Assembly (NCBI RefSeq): GCF_000283155.1
Contig: NW_004454163.1
Coordinates: 25,791,039 to 25,855,038 of the forward strand
From: Ceratotherium simum simum
Lineage: Eukaryota; Chordata; Mammalia; Perissodactyla; Rhinocerotidae
Length of the DNA: 64,000 nt
Direction of reading: 5' to 3'
Shown: in pieces, positions 42,140-54,880 of the stretch
Layout of the letters: the number at the start of each line of letters is the position of its first letter
Numbering within the stretch: position 1 is the stretch's first letter
Position numbers and translations under genes: made by a program
Notes under the pieces: generated by a model
Seen by the model: the letters and a program-made list of their open reading frames with translations, nothing else
Told to the model about the DNA's origin: nothing
The model's database searches: none

Positions 42140-44555
42140 TTTTTTTTAACAGCTTTGTTGAGAAATAATGCACATGCCATTAAATTCACCTTTGAAAGTG
42201 TACAATGGTTTTTAGCAAATTCACAGAGTTGTACAACCATCACCGCAATCAATTTCAGAACATTTTCATCACCCCAGAAAGAAACTCTGTACCCATAGAA
42301 TCACTCCCCATTTCCCCCAATCCTCCTAGCCCTAAGCAACCGTAGAGGTACTTTATGTCTCTGTAGATTTATCTATTTTGGACATTTCATATAAATGGAA
42401 TCATACATGTGGTATTTTGTGACTGGCTTCTTTTACTTAGGACTTCCTTTCCTTGTATTGCTGATTAATATTCTGTAGGAGGAATATATCACAATTTACT
42501 TATCCATCAATAAATTGTGCTATATTTTACACATCAATTTGGATTGTTTACACTCTTTGGCTTTTATGAATAATGCTGCTGAAAACATTCGTATACGAGT
42601 CTGTGTGGACATATGTTTTCATTCTCTGGGAGTGGAATTACTGGGTCATATGATAACTCTCTGTTTAACCTTTTGAGGAATTGCCAGGCTGTTTACTGTT
42701 GAGTTTTGAGAGTTCCTTATATAGTTTAGGTACTAGATCCTTGCTGGATGTGTGATTTGGGGATCTTTTCTCCCACTCTGTAGCTTGTTTTTTGTCCTCT
42801 TAATAGGGTCTTTTGCAGAGCAGTTTTTAATTTTGATGAAGTCCACTTTACCAAATTTTCCTTTTATGGATTGCGCTTTTGATGTCAATTCTAGCCTTAG
42901 ATCTCAGAGATTTTCTCCTACTTTTTTTTCTAAAAGTTTTGTAATGTTATGTTCTACATTTAAGTCCATGATCCTTTTGAGTTAATTTTTTTGTGTGTGT
43001 GTGTATGAGGAAGATTGGCCCTGAGCTAACATCTGTTGCCAGTCCTCCTCTTTTTGCTTGAGGAAGATTGGCCCTGAGATAACATCTGTTGCTAATCCTC
43101 CTCTTTTTGCTTGAGGAAGATTAGCCCTGAGATAACATTTGTGCCCATCTTCCTCTATTTTGTATGTGAGATGCTGCCCACAGCATGGCGTGATGAGCCG
43201 TGCGTCGGTCTGCGCCTGGGATTCAAACCTGCAAACCCTAGGCTGCCGAAGCAGAGCATGCAAATTTAACCACTATGTCACCACACTGGCCCCCTGACTT
43301 AATTTTTATATAAGGTGTGAGGCTTAGGTCAAGGTTGGTATTTTTGTCTGTAGATGTCCAGTTATAGCAGCCCATTTGTTGAAGAGACTATTTTTCCTCC
43401 ATTGAATTCCTTTTGCACCTCTGTCAAAAATCAGTTGGGCATATTTGTGTGCATCTTTTCCTGAGATCTTTATTCTGTTCTATTAACCTAAAACCACATA
43501 GTTTTAATAAATTTTACTATTTAATGTCTTGAAATGGGGTAGACTGATTTTTGCTACCTTATTCTTTTTTTCCCCCCAAATTCTTTTAGCTGTTCTAATT
43601 CCTTTGTCTTTCCATATAATTCTAGAATAATTTTGTCTGTATCTACAAAACATCATGTTGGGGTTTTGATAGGAATTACATTAAACCTATATATCAGTTT
43701 GTGGAGAATTGGCATCTTTACTATGTTGAATCTTGCAATCCATGAATACAGTATGTCTCTACATTTCATTTATTTAGATCTTTGATTTTTTTCATCAGTG
43801 TTTTGTAGGTTTCAGCATACAAGTCCTGTATATGTGTTTTTAGGTTTACCTTTAAGTGTTTCTGTTTTTTGAACCGTTGTTAGTAGTTTTTTTTTAAGTG
43901 TCCACATGTTCATTGCTAGCATATAGAAATATAATTGATTTTTTAAGTGTTTTTTCTTATATTCTGCAGCCTTGCTGAACTCATTTATTAGTTCAGGTTT
44001 TTTGTAGATTCTTTTGGATTTTCCATATAGACAATCATTTTCTTCTTGAATAGGAACAATTTACCTCATCCATTCCAAACTATATATGTTTTCTTTTCTT
44101 GCTTTATTACACTAGGCTAAAACTTCTAACGCTATGTTAAATAAGAATGGTGAGTATGGACGTTTTTGGTTCATTCCTGATCATAGGAGGAAAGCATTCA
44201 GTCTTTCACCATTAGGTATAATAATGTTAGCTCTAGATATTTTAGTAGATGCTCTTTATTAAGGTGAAGTAATTCTCCTCTATTTCTGTTTTTCTCAATT
44301 TTTTTAAAATCATGAATTGATGTTAAATTTTGTCAAATGATTGATATGATCATATGATATTTTTCTTCTTTAGCCTGTTAATATTTGGATTGATTGATTT
44401 TCGAACATAGAACCAGACCCGCTCGCATCCCTGGAATAAAGCTAACTTGGCCATGACGTATAATTCTTCGTGTATGTTGCTGAATTCTATTTGCTTATAT
44501 TTTATTAAGGATTTTTGAGACTGTATTCATGAGAGATATTGATCTGTAGTTTTCT
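42140..44555 (-). mobile_element. L1 LINE, antisense, split by an ERE
   Basis: Reversed 3' UTR (AATTCACCTTTGAAAGTGTA, AATGGAATCATACATGTGGT, GGAATTACTGGGTCATATGA) leads to reversed ORF2. Examples are TTCTGCAGCCTTGCTGAACT near 43962 and GATATTGATCTGTAGTTTTC near 44535, where similarity stops abruptly. ERE 42990-43293 interrupts it. Confidence 0.88.
42990..43293 (-). mobile_element. ERE SINE, antisense, with three tail modules
   Basis: After a T/GT run, three successive copies of a roughly 53-bp module start at 43007, 43060 and 43113, each opening GAGGAAGATT. Then come CTATTTTGTATGTGAGATG and the reversed head. The flanks GAGTTAATTTTT and GACTTAATTTTT match 11 of 12. Fuller copies elsewhere in this window show two modules. 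Confidence 0.93.
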
Positions 44556-44801
44556 TTTTTTCTGCCAAGAGATAGAAGATTTTATAGCCCTTTCTTTGTT
44601 TTGGAAAACATTGATCAAAGAACCAGTTTCAGCATAGCTACTTCTTGGTCTTTCAACCTTGGTTACTTTGAGATACACACCTTTGCTCTTTAAGCTGTAT
44701 CCCAAAATATTGAAGGCCTTCGGTTGACCAGTTACCTGGCACAGGACAAGAACTCCATGGAGGGCTTGACAGTATTTATACTCAGTGTTGTGTGATTCCA
44801 T
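44556..44801 (-). other. Unexplained open stretch next to L1
   Basis: A minus-strand frame of 98 codons (44801 down to 44505) reads MESHNTEYKYCQALHGVLVL at its start and stays coding-like for about 80 residues, then runs into L1 sequence near 44555. I do not recognise the protein. It has no flanking splice pattern, so if real it would be part of a processed retrocopy truncated by, or joined to, the L1. Chance is still possible. Confidence 0.3.
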
Positions 44802-44884
44802 GATTTCTCATGGTTATGCTGTAATATTCTGTCTACCCTGCCCTGAGGAACTCAGTCCCTGGAAGGACTTGCTGGTAAAAGGAT

Positions 44885-45035
44885 ATTGGAGTTTGACGTC
44901 AGAAGACCTATGTGTCAATACTGGTTCCCAAATTTAGTAGCTGTGTTATGTTGAGCAGTTACCCAACCTCTCTGATTAAATGAGATAAATTTAAATGGAT
45001 ATGTAAACGTGTTACTACATAAACACTAGCTTTAT
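44885..45035 (+). repeat. MIR SINE fragment, sense
   Basis: AGTAGCTGTGTTATGTTGAG, then GTTACCCAACCTCTCTGATT, then AAATGAGATAAAT resemble the MIR core in order. The 3' end is diverged. Confidence 0.65.
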
Positions 45036-46603
45036 TTTCATTAAATCCCTTAATTTTACAGGAAAGAAAAATACTGCTAATAAATGATTGTTACTATCTA
45101 AACTATTTCTTAATATCTTTTCCCTGTTTCTCTGATCATTTTCATAATTATCGTGTTAAAGAATGATAACTGAGAAATTTCAGAGATTTATATTTTGATT
45201 TAATAATATGAAATAATAATCTTTGATTTTATATTCAAGCAATAAATATTTAGGAATGTGGCATTTACCTTATCTCCTCCTCTTTTTGATTATTTTACTG
45301 GTAGCCATCTTTAAGTAATTAACTTATATTTTTATGGTAATCTCCCTTCTTTATTTTAAAATTTTATCTTGAAAACCCAACAACAAAAATGACACTATGA
45401 AGGGATAGCTTTGTCCTTTTGCATTCGTCAGGGACCATTGGTTTGGCGCTGTTCGTTTTTTTGTTGGAGCAATTCTGAACAAAGTGCTAGTTCTAAAATG
45501 GTGTGTTCTCTTCCTGCAATTTAAATCATTAGTCCTTAAAACGGCCTAATGGTAGGTCTAGTTATGGATCATTCTGATAGTTGACAACCAAGATTCTTCC
45601 TTTCTTGATGACTTTGGTAAACCTGAAGCAGCAAGGTGAAATTTTACGTAGAATTGTTTATGTCAACACCTGGGAAGAAAAGAAGTCCTTGAATATTTGT
45701 AGCTTTTGGTTTTTAAAATATTTTGATGGATACTATGTATGCAGTACTGAAGTACTTCTTTAGAAGATTGATTAGAAGGTTCAGTTCCTAAAGTAACTTC
45801 CAATGGTGAGATTTCTGTACACTGTGATTGAGAAATACCTGTTGATAACCATATGAAAAATCTTGAGGCACCCTACTATCCATTGCCAAGTTAGAAGTAA
45901 TGTAGTAGATGCAAATTGACAACAAAATATATCATCAAGGCTGGAAAGATAGGTGTGTAAGGAATAGACATTTGTATGAACTGGCAAGTTCTCAGGTGAT
46001 TTACAGAATGGAAGCTTTTGGCCCCCGATCTAGTTCACCTGTCTGCTCTCAGATTCTTTCAGTGTGATAGGTATCTGACTTCATATTTAATTCCTTCATA
46101 GACAGAGATATCGTACTCTTTTTGGGCAATGCATTTCAGGTCTCTTACCTAGACCCAGAGCACAAATCCCTCTTTTGTCTTCATCCTTCCTCCCAGTCCC
46201 TAAATTATAAGCAAACTAATACTAAAGAGAAGTAAACTTTTAAAATAGTCCTTGACTTTCTAGGGTTTTTTTTCTCTTTGTAACATAATTATGTCTAAAT
46301 CAGCTGAAGTAACTGTAGCAAAAATGTTGAAAGGAATCAGGTAAAAATGTAATTCACTTCCTGCTTTTTCTGTTTTTCCCAGGTCTTGGTTAAAAGTCAA
46401 TATAGTTTATACCCATGGAAATACATACATATAAAGAAAGCACACATGAATGTTTTTGTTCATTAATTTGTGTCTCTTCCTAATTTTGGTGAATATATTC
46501 TATTTTTTTTTAATGTATTGCATTTGCATCCAATAAGTAAATTAAAAAGCTTTAAGAATTTTGGTCCACCTTTCTTTTAGTTTTTCTAAACTAAACCTTG
46601 TGA

Positions 46604-46750
<147 letters not shown>

Positions 46751-49700
46751 TAACGTAATCTGGAGGAGCTTTGTCCAATATTGGAAAATGCTTTTAGGTC
46801 ATTTATAGTGGCACTAAATATGTTGATGGAAAAGATGAAAACTTATATTGATGGAGAGTGTTTAGTTTTATGAGAGACTCTTTAGTGTCCTTTTTGGTCT
46901 TGAAGTGGAAAGAAGCAGAACTGTTTATTGGGTCTAGGTTTGCTCGTTGTTGCTATAACAATGAACCTGCTAGGAGTGTGCTTGATTTTCTGGACACCTT
47001 CTAATTCAGAGGCTAGGATCATTACTAAAGCCTTGGAACATGCAGAAGAATCCACTTACTATGTTATGAAAGGTTTTGCAATTATAGGGTAAACTGAAGA
47101 ATACTGAAGTTGTAATAGCAATATATGCAATATAAGCTACATAAGGAAACTTACAGATACTCTTTGTACCTAGACTATAGAAATGAATGCTGCTTTTTAC
47201 AGTTATTTACATTGTCTGGGTATTGAACATTCTTATCTGTGTTATTTATCACATAACCAGACATAAAGTAAAATTTAGGAAAGCCGTTCATCACATGTTC
47301 AGCTTATCTTTTTGTAAACTTACATAGGTTTCAATTATTGGATCTCCAAATGAATTCAGCTCAATTTCTTTTAGTGCACAGAGAATGAAAACAACTTAGT
47401 ATAATATTTTTATTGGTATTAAGAATGATAAACTTCTGTTTTTGGTGCAGATGGTTAATATGTAAAATCTGACCATATAAATCTATAATTATTGTGAAGC
47501 AACAAATATTAACTTAATAGTAATCAATAATTTGAAAAGAAGCATACCCAGAAAATATCAGTAAAATTTCCAACAAAAATTAAGGGGAGGAAAAAAAACT
47601 AAAGGGAAGTTTTTTCTTTTAAAGCTGTGTGTGGCAGGTTTTTTACTGTTACCACCTGAATGCCTTTAAAATTTTTTCACTAGGAAGAAGTTGAGGGAGC
47701 CTAACGATCTCCCTTGAAAATTTACAAAGCCTGTATTTAAAAACCTATACCCTTGTGCCACTGCTCCAAGTAAGTAGTTAACTAAGTTCAGGAGCATCTG
47801 GTTTTCAGCAAAAATGAGATGGTGGTGGTGGCTATTACTTGTTACTTTTTAATTCTTTTTAATGTATTAGTTCATTGATTAAAAAAAAAAATCCAACTTA
47901 AAAATAAGTATACATGATTCCAGAAATTTCTAACTTTTCTGAAAGTCATTTAGCACTTCACAATTGTGGAATTTGTTTCAGTAGCTACTAAAGGAAATTA
48001 TTTCATTTGCAGATTTTTTTAAAATAATTCTTGCTTTATTCAGTTTTCATTGTTTTTCTTTAATAATGTTATAGATATGTTTTAATTCCTTATAAATTTT
48101 AAAGGCCTTCTAGTCTATAAAAAGAAGTGGTTTAATTCATAGAAGAAAAGAAGTTGCCTTTGCAATAGTAAAATAACTCAATTTGCATTCTAGAATAAAA
48201 GTTGAATTTTTGAGCACTCAAGTAAGCATTATTAAATCAGTACATTGAAATTTTGAATGACACACTACCAAAGTCATGAGACAGCCTTATAATGCATGAC
48301 TGTTCTTATTTTATTGTTAAAAAAATCAAGAAGCTTAAAAATGAAAATATAGTTTGAAGGGTCAGTTAATGCTACATAAACTGTATCTTAATCTGTAAGA
48401 AGTTCAGTTAAACATATGTGACGAATGACTCTTATTAGTTGATTAATTCATTTCATGCCATGAGTACTACAGGCAAGAATGTTCAATATCCAAAGAATTT
48501 AAATAACTAAAAAAGGCTTCCTTAACATGTTGTCAAAGCAACTAGCATGCTGCAATCTGTAGATCGTTCAGGTTACCTTTAGATGGTGTGACTTGATTAA
48601 GATGTGGTATAGATTTTTGTGACGGTTTAGAAGAAAACCATATTTCTTTTTATTGACTGGAATCCTCTATAAATTGCATTATGAAAAATATGGTAGATGC
48701 ATCAAGAGAAACCTGTTTCAAGCACAATAATCTTATTTTGGGATGGCCAGCATTGTACAGCATGAGTACTACAGAAGCCATTCACTTTGAAAAATAAAGG
48801 TTTTTTTTCGATTATTTAAAAGGAATTGCTCTGTTAATATCTCCTCATAAAATAAATAGAAATTATATCATGACAGAAATATTTGCCTATATCTTGAATG
48901 AATTGTTATTTGGAAGCTGTAGTTAGGCTAATAGGCATAGCTGTATCAATTTCTTTTTGTAGTAATCTGAGACTTAATTCTTCAATTAATTAAACTGACC
49001 AAGATAGCAATTAAAATGTGAAAGCATAATTTAGTGCTTTTGCTATAGGCACAGTAGTCATTTTTGAAATTTTTCTTTTGGGTGAGAATGAGCGAGGTAT
49101 GGATGTTGTCTTCTGACAGCTGAGTCTGAGCCTAACAGTCTTTGTTAGGGTTTGCCTTGTAAAAGTAAAGAAGCATGGACAGAGCTGTAGAAGTGTTGGC
49201 TATGATCAATTGGAGCTAATTAAATTTATTTGAAATGAGGAATCTTAACTGGAAGAGGACAGCTGAAAAACTGGGAAGAAAAAATTGAGTCTTGATTGAG
49301 ACAGTTTAAACCTTCAGCCTGTCATTTAAAAAATATGCTGCAGCTTCTTTCTATATCTTTCTTTTTAAAGCTAATATCTATTGATCGGCTCTACAAAGTA
49401 ATGCCAGTGTGCCTTGGTCAAAACACACACTCGGTTTTACTTAGCATTCTATCTTAAGATTCATCAAATATTTTCTTTTAACCAAATGTTTTAAATTACA
49501 TATCAAAGCCATATTAGCCGTTTTCCCAGGTTAAATTTGTTTTTGTATAGAAAAAATATTAAAACCTATTCCACATATTTTTTTGATATCATACAGTATG
49601 CGTGGGAAATATACTTTCTTTTTCAAGGGAATTACTTTAAGTTTTGCAACATCGTATATTTAAAATCTGTTTTAACAACAATAATAGTATTTTCTTTAAA

Positions 49701-50489
49701 GTAAAAAGAATGGCATTGAGATTGTTTCTTGATTATTTATAATTTTAGTCACATGAATATTACTCTATATCTCTGTGTTTGCTTTTGTATGTATACTTCT
49801 ATTTTTAGTATTGTAATTAAATGGTTCTATGGATATATAATCAATATTTTTAAATACTGTGTTCTTATTTCATTACAGTATTAATAGGTCATAATTATAT
49901 TAATGGAGTAAATCTCACTAAAAACTGACTTACGTAGAAAAAATTTTAGATAAATCATAATCTGTTTGTTAAGGTAGCCTTTTTTTGATGACTTTCTTAA
50001 TTATCTTTATGTAGTTTTCATCGTGGCAGAGGATGACATTCTGAGTGAGGATGAAGCTATACATCCCCTAAATGTTGCGTTTTAAAACAACCTCCACCTA
50101 ATTGCAGTTAAAAAGAATTTTGTAAGGGTTTCATTCACAAACCTGCATACATCCCTTTAAGAAAGTCCCAGTATATTTCTGAGGGTCATACTGCAGTGTC
50201 CTGCCCCTTGTTCAACACAGCAGGGACACAAAGTGCCCATATAGCAGTGATAATGGGTCAAGAGTCACTGACATTGTCAAAAAGAGACAGCTTGATAGTA
50301 GATCAGCAGCACAGTTGACAGATTCAACTGCTTACAACAAAAGCAACAATGATATATGGATTCAGATAGGTGTATTGGCTGTATTTGTTGTATTTTTATA
50401 AAGTTTAAATTTAATTTGTAAAAAAGAAAAGAGAGAAATGCTATGGAAAAAAGAAAAATAGAGAAGGTTAAGAGCAATTGAAAGTAATA

Positions 50490-50712
50490 TCCATTGACAA
50501 TTTGCTATGTACCAAGTGCTTTACGCTTGACTCTTATGACATTTCTTTGAAGCAGATGCTAATATTTTTCTGGATATATAGATGAAGAAACAAGCTCAGA
50601 GAGTCACTTTTATAGGGTCACATACTTAACAAGTGATAGATCTGGGATTTAAAATGAGTCCTGCCTGACTCCAAAGCTTATGTGTGGTCTTAAGTACCAC
50701 CCCACACTGCCT
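50490..50712 (-). repeat. MIR SINE, antisense
   Basis: CTATGTACCAAGTGCTTTAC, ATGAAGAAACAAGCTCAGAG, GTGATAGATCTGGGATTTAA and TTAAGTACCACCCCACACTG give a full reversed MIR. Confidence 0.85.
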
Positions 50713-51924
50713 CACATTCTCAAACTCATTGAACTTTGGCATATTTTCATTTTCTTTTGAAATGTGAGATGATGTCACAGTTCACCTTTATTGCTTATGG
50801 TATCAGACATAAACCTGATCTTTACTGGCTATCTTATTACTTAAAATGCAAACTTGCTATTCTAAGTTTAGACCCAGAAAAAAAATTTTTAGAAAAAAAA
50901 AAATCACGTATTCTTTATTCTGTTTAAATTTGTTCTTTATTTAGGACTACTATGGTATAATACTGTAAATATAAGAAGTGGTCATTACTAAACAGCTATT
51001 TTATCATATATGTAAAATGAAATATTTAATCTTCTGTCTAGCTTTTTGAAGTCATCAATATAAAACTGACACCTTAACGTATATTCATAAACTAAAGTCA
51101 ACATCTCTAGTATATTAAGATAGAGCTGAAAAGGACGTCTAGTCTGAGACTAATATTGATTTGTGCATTTTACCACTTACTAAAGGCCCTATTCATAGAT
51201 GTTTATACATTTGTTTTGACTGAAAGATAGGAAATTCATCTTGTTAAAGTACAGATAAGTTGCAAAGAACAAAATTTGGGGCATTCTGTATTCAGAAATC
51301 AGAAGTACTTTCTAAGCATAGAGCCAGAGGCTTTGCAATAGTAAACTAGAATAAGACTTCTACATTGCACCCTTTCTCTTTCTCATTCTTTAGTTTATAA
51401 TTAACAGTCTAAAAAATAGTCCTAGATCTATGTGACTTTTATTTGTTCTAAATTCTTATCACTGCCCTTGCTTTTGACTTCAGAATGTTAGCTACTACAA
51501 CATATTATTAAGGTTTTGGGATAATTATAAATTACTAATGTTATGGTTTGTTTACCATGCAGTTTTCATGAAAACAGATGTTAAGAAAAATAAAAGTGTG
51601 GATTTTGTAGTTTTCTGAGTGAACTATCTCATTCCAAATAATTTACCTTTCTATACTTTTTTTTTTAATCTGGGGGAAGAAATTAAATTTTTTTGTTGTT
51701 TAAAGTGTTTAACATTCAGCTTTAGTTGTATGTTGATAGTATGTTAAGTAGAAAATTTCTAAATATGGTATTTGAAAGTTTCTGACACACATATTAAAAT
51801 ATAGCCAAAATTATACCTTTTAGTCATTCATTTTCTCGTCTAATATTTTCCTTCTGGGTGATTGACTTTCCCTTTTCTTTGGTTTTTAACTACCACTCAC
51901 ATGTTAATGACTATCAAATCTGTA

Positions 51925-52685
51925 TCTCCAACTTAGGCTTTTCTTCTAAGTATTAGGTTAATATGTCCTCCTGCCTGAATGTACCATAGATACCTAAATA
52001 CCAAGTTTAAAATGAACTTATATGTCTTCCTAAAACTCATCTCCTTTTATATTTATATCTCAGGCGTCGCTAAGAGTACCGTAAACCATCCAGCATCCCA
52101 AACTAGAAACCAAGGAATGATCCTGGCTTCCCCACTTTCCAACAGTGTCCATATGTAGTTGGTACCAGTTCTTGTAAAATACACCTCTTAAATATCTCCT
52201 GATGATTTTCCTGTTCTCCATTCCACAGAGAATGCCTAGGTCCAGACTTTCACACCTTAGTGAGATATCTAGGGCCCTTCAAAGACTGACCCCTGTCTCT
52301 AGCTTCATCGGCTGCTATAGCAATACTTAACTTTGTTTCCCCAGAGTACCCTGTTATTCATGACTCATACTTTGCATGTGGCCCTCTGTCTGGCTGGTAT
52401 GCTCTCAATTCTGTCACACGTGGTGGAGTCCTGAGGGTTCCCTCAAACCCAGCTTGAGTGTCACTATCTTCCTGAAGCCCTTCTGGTACCCCCATACCTA
52501 AGACCACCCAGTTGGTTGTATGCATTTCTGCTGTTGCACTCTGTAATACTGTTAAGTGACCATTTCACCTGCCCTCTGTGAGTCATGTGTGGGCATGTGA
52601 CTTTTACCTCTTTGTATTTCTAGCACTATAATAGTGCCCTGGTACATAGCATCTTCTCAATAAATGTTTATTAAATGAATGATTG
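51925..52685 (+). repeat. L2-like LINE, about 760 bp
   Basis: The order is CAACTTAGGCTTTTCTTC, AACTAGAAACCAAGGAATGA, CCTTCAAAGACTGACCCCTG, CCCAGCTTGAGTGTCACTAT, then the tail CTCAATAAATGTTTATTAAA with TGAATGATTGAA. This is the longest L2-type copy in the window. It ends next to a GT-rich simple stretch at 52770-52790. Confidence 0.75.
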
Positions 52686-54204
52686 AATTAGTGACTCTAT
52701 AAGATAACTCATATTTCAACTTATATACTATTTATTTACTTATGTGTATTTACTATGTATTTCTTGTAGTGTGTGTGTATGTATGTATATCCTTAATCTC
52801 TCCCCTTCTTCTTAGTGTTTACTCGTTCAAAAAGTGTTGGTAACAGATTAGTGGGGGAATATAGGCTTATTTTCAGATAAACTGTCTCTTGATATTGTGA
52901 AAATGAGAGTTGGAACAGATCTAAAAGGATAATTAGCTCTGCTGAATTTGTAACTGTTGATTCCCATTTAAAAGTTAGTCTTTTTCTCTTGGAAAACAAT
53001 ATATCTTCAAAATTAGGAAAAGGATGTGATCCATAGGATTTAAATGAGAAAAGACATGAAAAAATACCTAGCACAAATGTGTTCTGTAACTGAAATCTTA
53101 ATGAGAAGGTAGGAAGTGGGATGTGCTGTTGTGGGATGCATAAGCAGAGAAATAGACTCTTAGAACTCTCGGAGAGTCCCCTGTCTGTGGTCTGCATTGA
53201 CCCAGACGGGGGAGATGTGCTTATGGATGATGGTCCTAGTTTCTTGGACATTTGTGAATCCCTGTTTTGTTGCTCTTTCTTCAGTCACGCTTTTCTTCTC
53301 TCTGTGCGGTCTCTCTCACTGCCCTGGGAGCAGTGCTGCCTCATTTCTAGGCTCAGCTCTGTCAACGAAAACCAAAATCTCTTGTGATTTTCCTGGAGCT
53401 AGAGATATCAGTGTAGCTGTTGTCTAAGAGATCCCTCTGGGATTTGGTGGCCCACCGCAGGGGAAGCAAGGTGGCTTATATGGGGGGAGAAATGGGGGAA
53501 GTGGGGAGATGCTCATGGGAAGGAGAGAAATGCAGAGTTTTTCCAGGAGGTCTGACACTGGCATTAAACACATGCCACTGAAGAATGAGAGCATGGCATC
53601 ATGTTGTGTGATGGTGTACAGAGTGTTTTTGTGGCATTCCTCTGGGTATCTGCAATCAGTTATTTAGCATCAAGAAAGGTTGCTTTTTATCGTCCATTGA
53701 AAATTGCAAGTTATACACCGAGATTTAATGTGTTCAAACTTATGTTTAAAGGCTTGACCTGGGGTGACTTGCCTAAGAAAAAGCGTAAAAGAAAACAAGA
53801 CAAGAGTGAGGACAGAAGGTGGCTAGTAAATACCATTTGAATATTCAGTTTCTTTTTAAAATTCTTTTTAGACTTTTAAAATGGGAAATCTACTAAATAT
53901 CAATGTATTTTGCCAAAGAAAGTGTTTGTGTATTTAAATGAATTAAATATCATAAAGTGTCAGAGATGCTGCAACATAAATTACTTTAATCAACTGTTAC
54001 ATTGGCACCAAATCTTCCATAATGATATTTTCCAGTAATAGCACTTTTATTTCATTATAGCCTGTAATGTGTACATACAGGCTGTTTGCGTATAATACTT
54101 CTGCAAGGGGTTGGTCAGATAAACAGTAATTGGCATCATCTTAGCAAACTCATCTAAAAGAACACATTTAAAAGGCAGGGACTTAAAGTTACTATCATAC
54201 CAAC

Positions 54205-54432
54205 TCACTAGCATTTATTGAGTACCTAGTATGTGTCAGGTTTTGCTCTAGGCCCTTTTTAATCCTCAAACAACTCATTGCAGTAAATCCTCCTTATCAC
54301 TTCTGTTTTACAAGAGAGGAAGATGAGGCACAGAATGGTTAAGTAACTTGCTATAGAAAGCCTACAGGTAGGAAATAGCAGAGTCAGGATTTGAATCTAG
54401 ACTGTCTGCCTCTAGATCTTGTGCTCTTAAAT
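54205..54432 (-). repeat. MIR SINE, antisense
   Basis: GCATTTATTGAGTACCTAGT, AAGATGAGGCACAGAATGGT, GTTAAGTAACTTGCTATAG and CAGAGTCAGGATTTGAATCT follow the reversed MIR order closely. Confidence 0.88.
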
Positions 54433-54630
54433 GGAAGTAATTTGTTCTAAACCGGGCCATTTAAAAGATCTTATAAGGAAAAGAAAAAGAAAAACACAAA
54501 TTTGTTATAGCATATCATTTTCTCTTTGTGTGATAAACTTCTATTTTAATTTTTAATATAGCTTAGTTTTTTATATAGTATAAGGAAATATTTAATATGT
54601 GAAGATTTCCTATTTCTTGAAAAATAAACA

Positions 54631-54880
54631 GGAGCTGGCCCGGTGGCACAAGTGGTTAAGTGCGTGCGCTCCACTGCGGCGGCCCAGGGTTCGCTGGTTC
54701 GGATCCTGGGTGCGCATCAACGCACTGCTTGTTAAGCCATGCTGTGGTGACGTCCCATATAAAGTAGAGGAAGATGGGCATGGATGTTAGCCCAGGGCCA
54801 GTCTTCCTCAGCAAAAAAAGAGGAGGATTGGCAGATGTTAGCTCAGGGCCCATCTTCCTCACAAAAAAAAAAAACAAAAC
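54631..54880 (+). mobile_element. ERE SINE, sense
   Basis: The head GGAGCTGGCCCGGTGGCACA and B box GGTTCGGATCCTGG are followed by CCATGCTGTGGTGACGTCCC, two GATGTTAGC modules and a long A-tail. The target duplication is unclear because both flanks are A-rich. Confidence 0.93.

Noticed and set aside
48459..48774. Identical 14-mer CATGAGTACTACAG at 48459 and 48761
   Set aside because: No similarity extends beyond the word; a single 14-mer pair in this length of sequence is not compelling.
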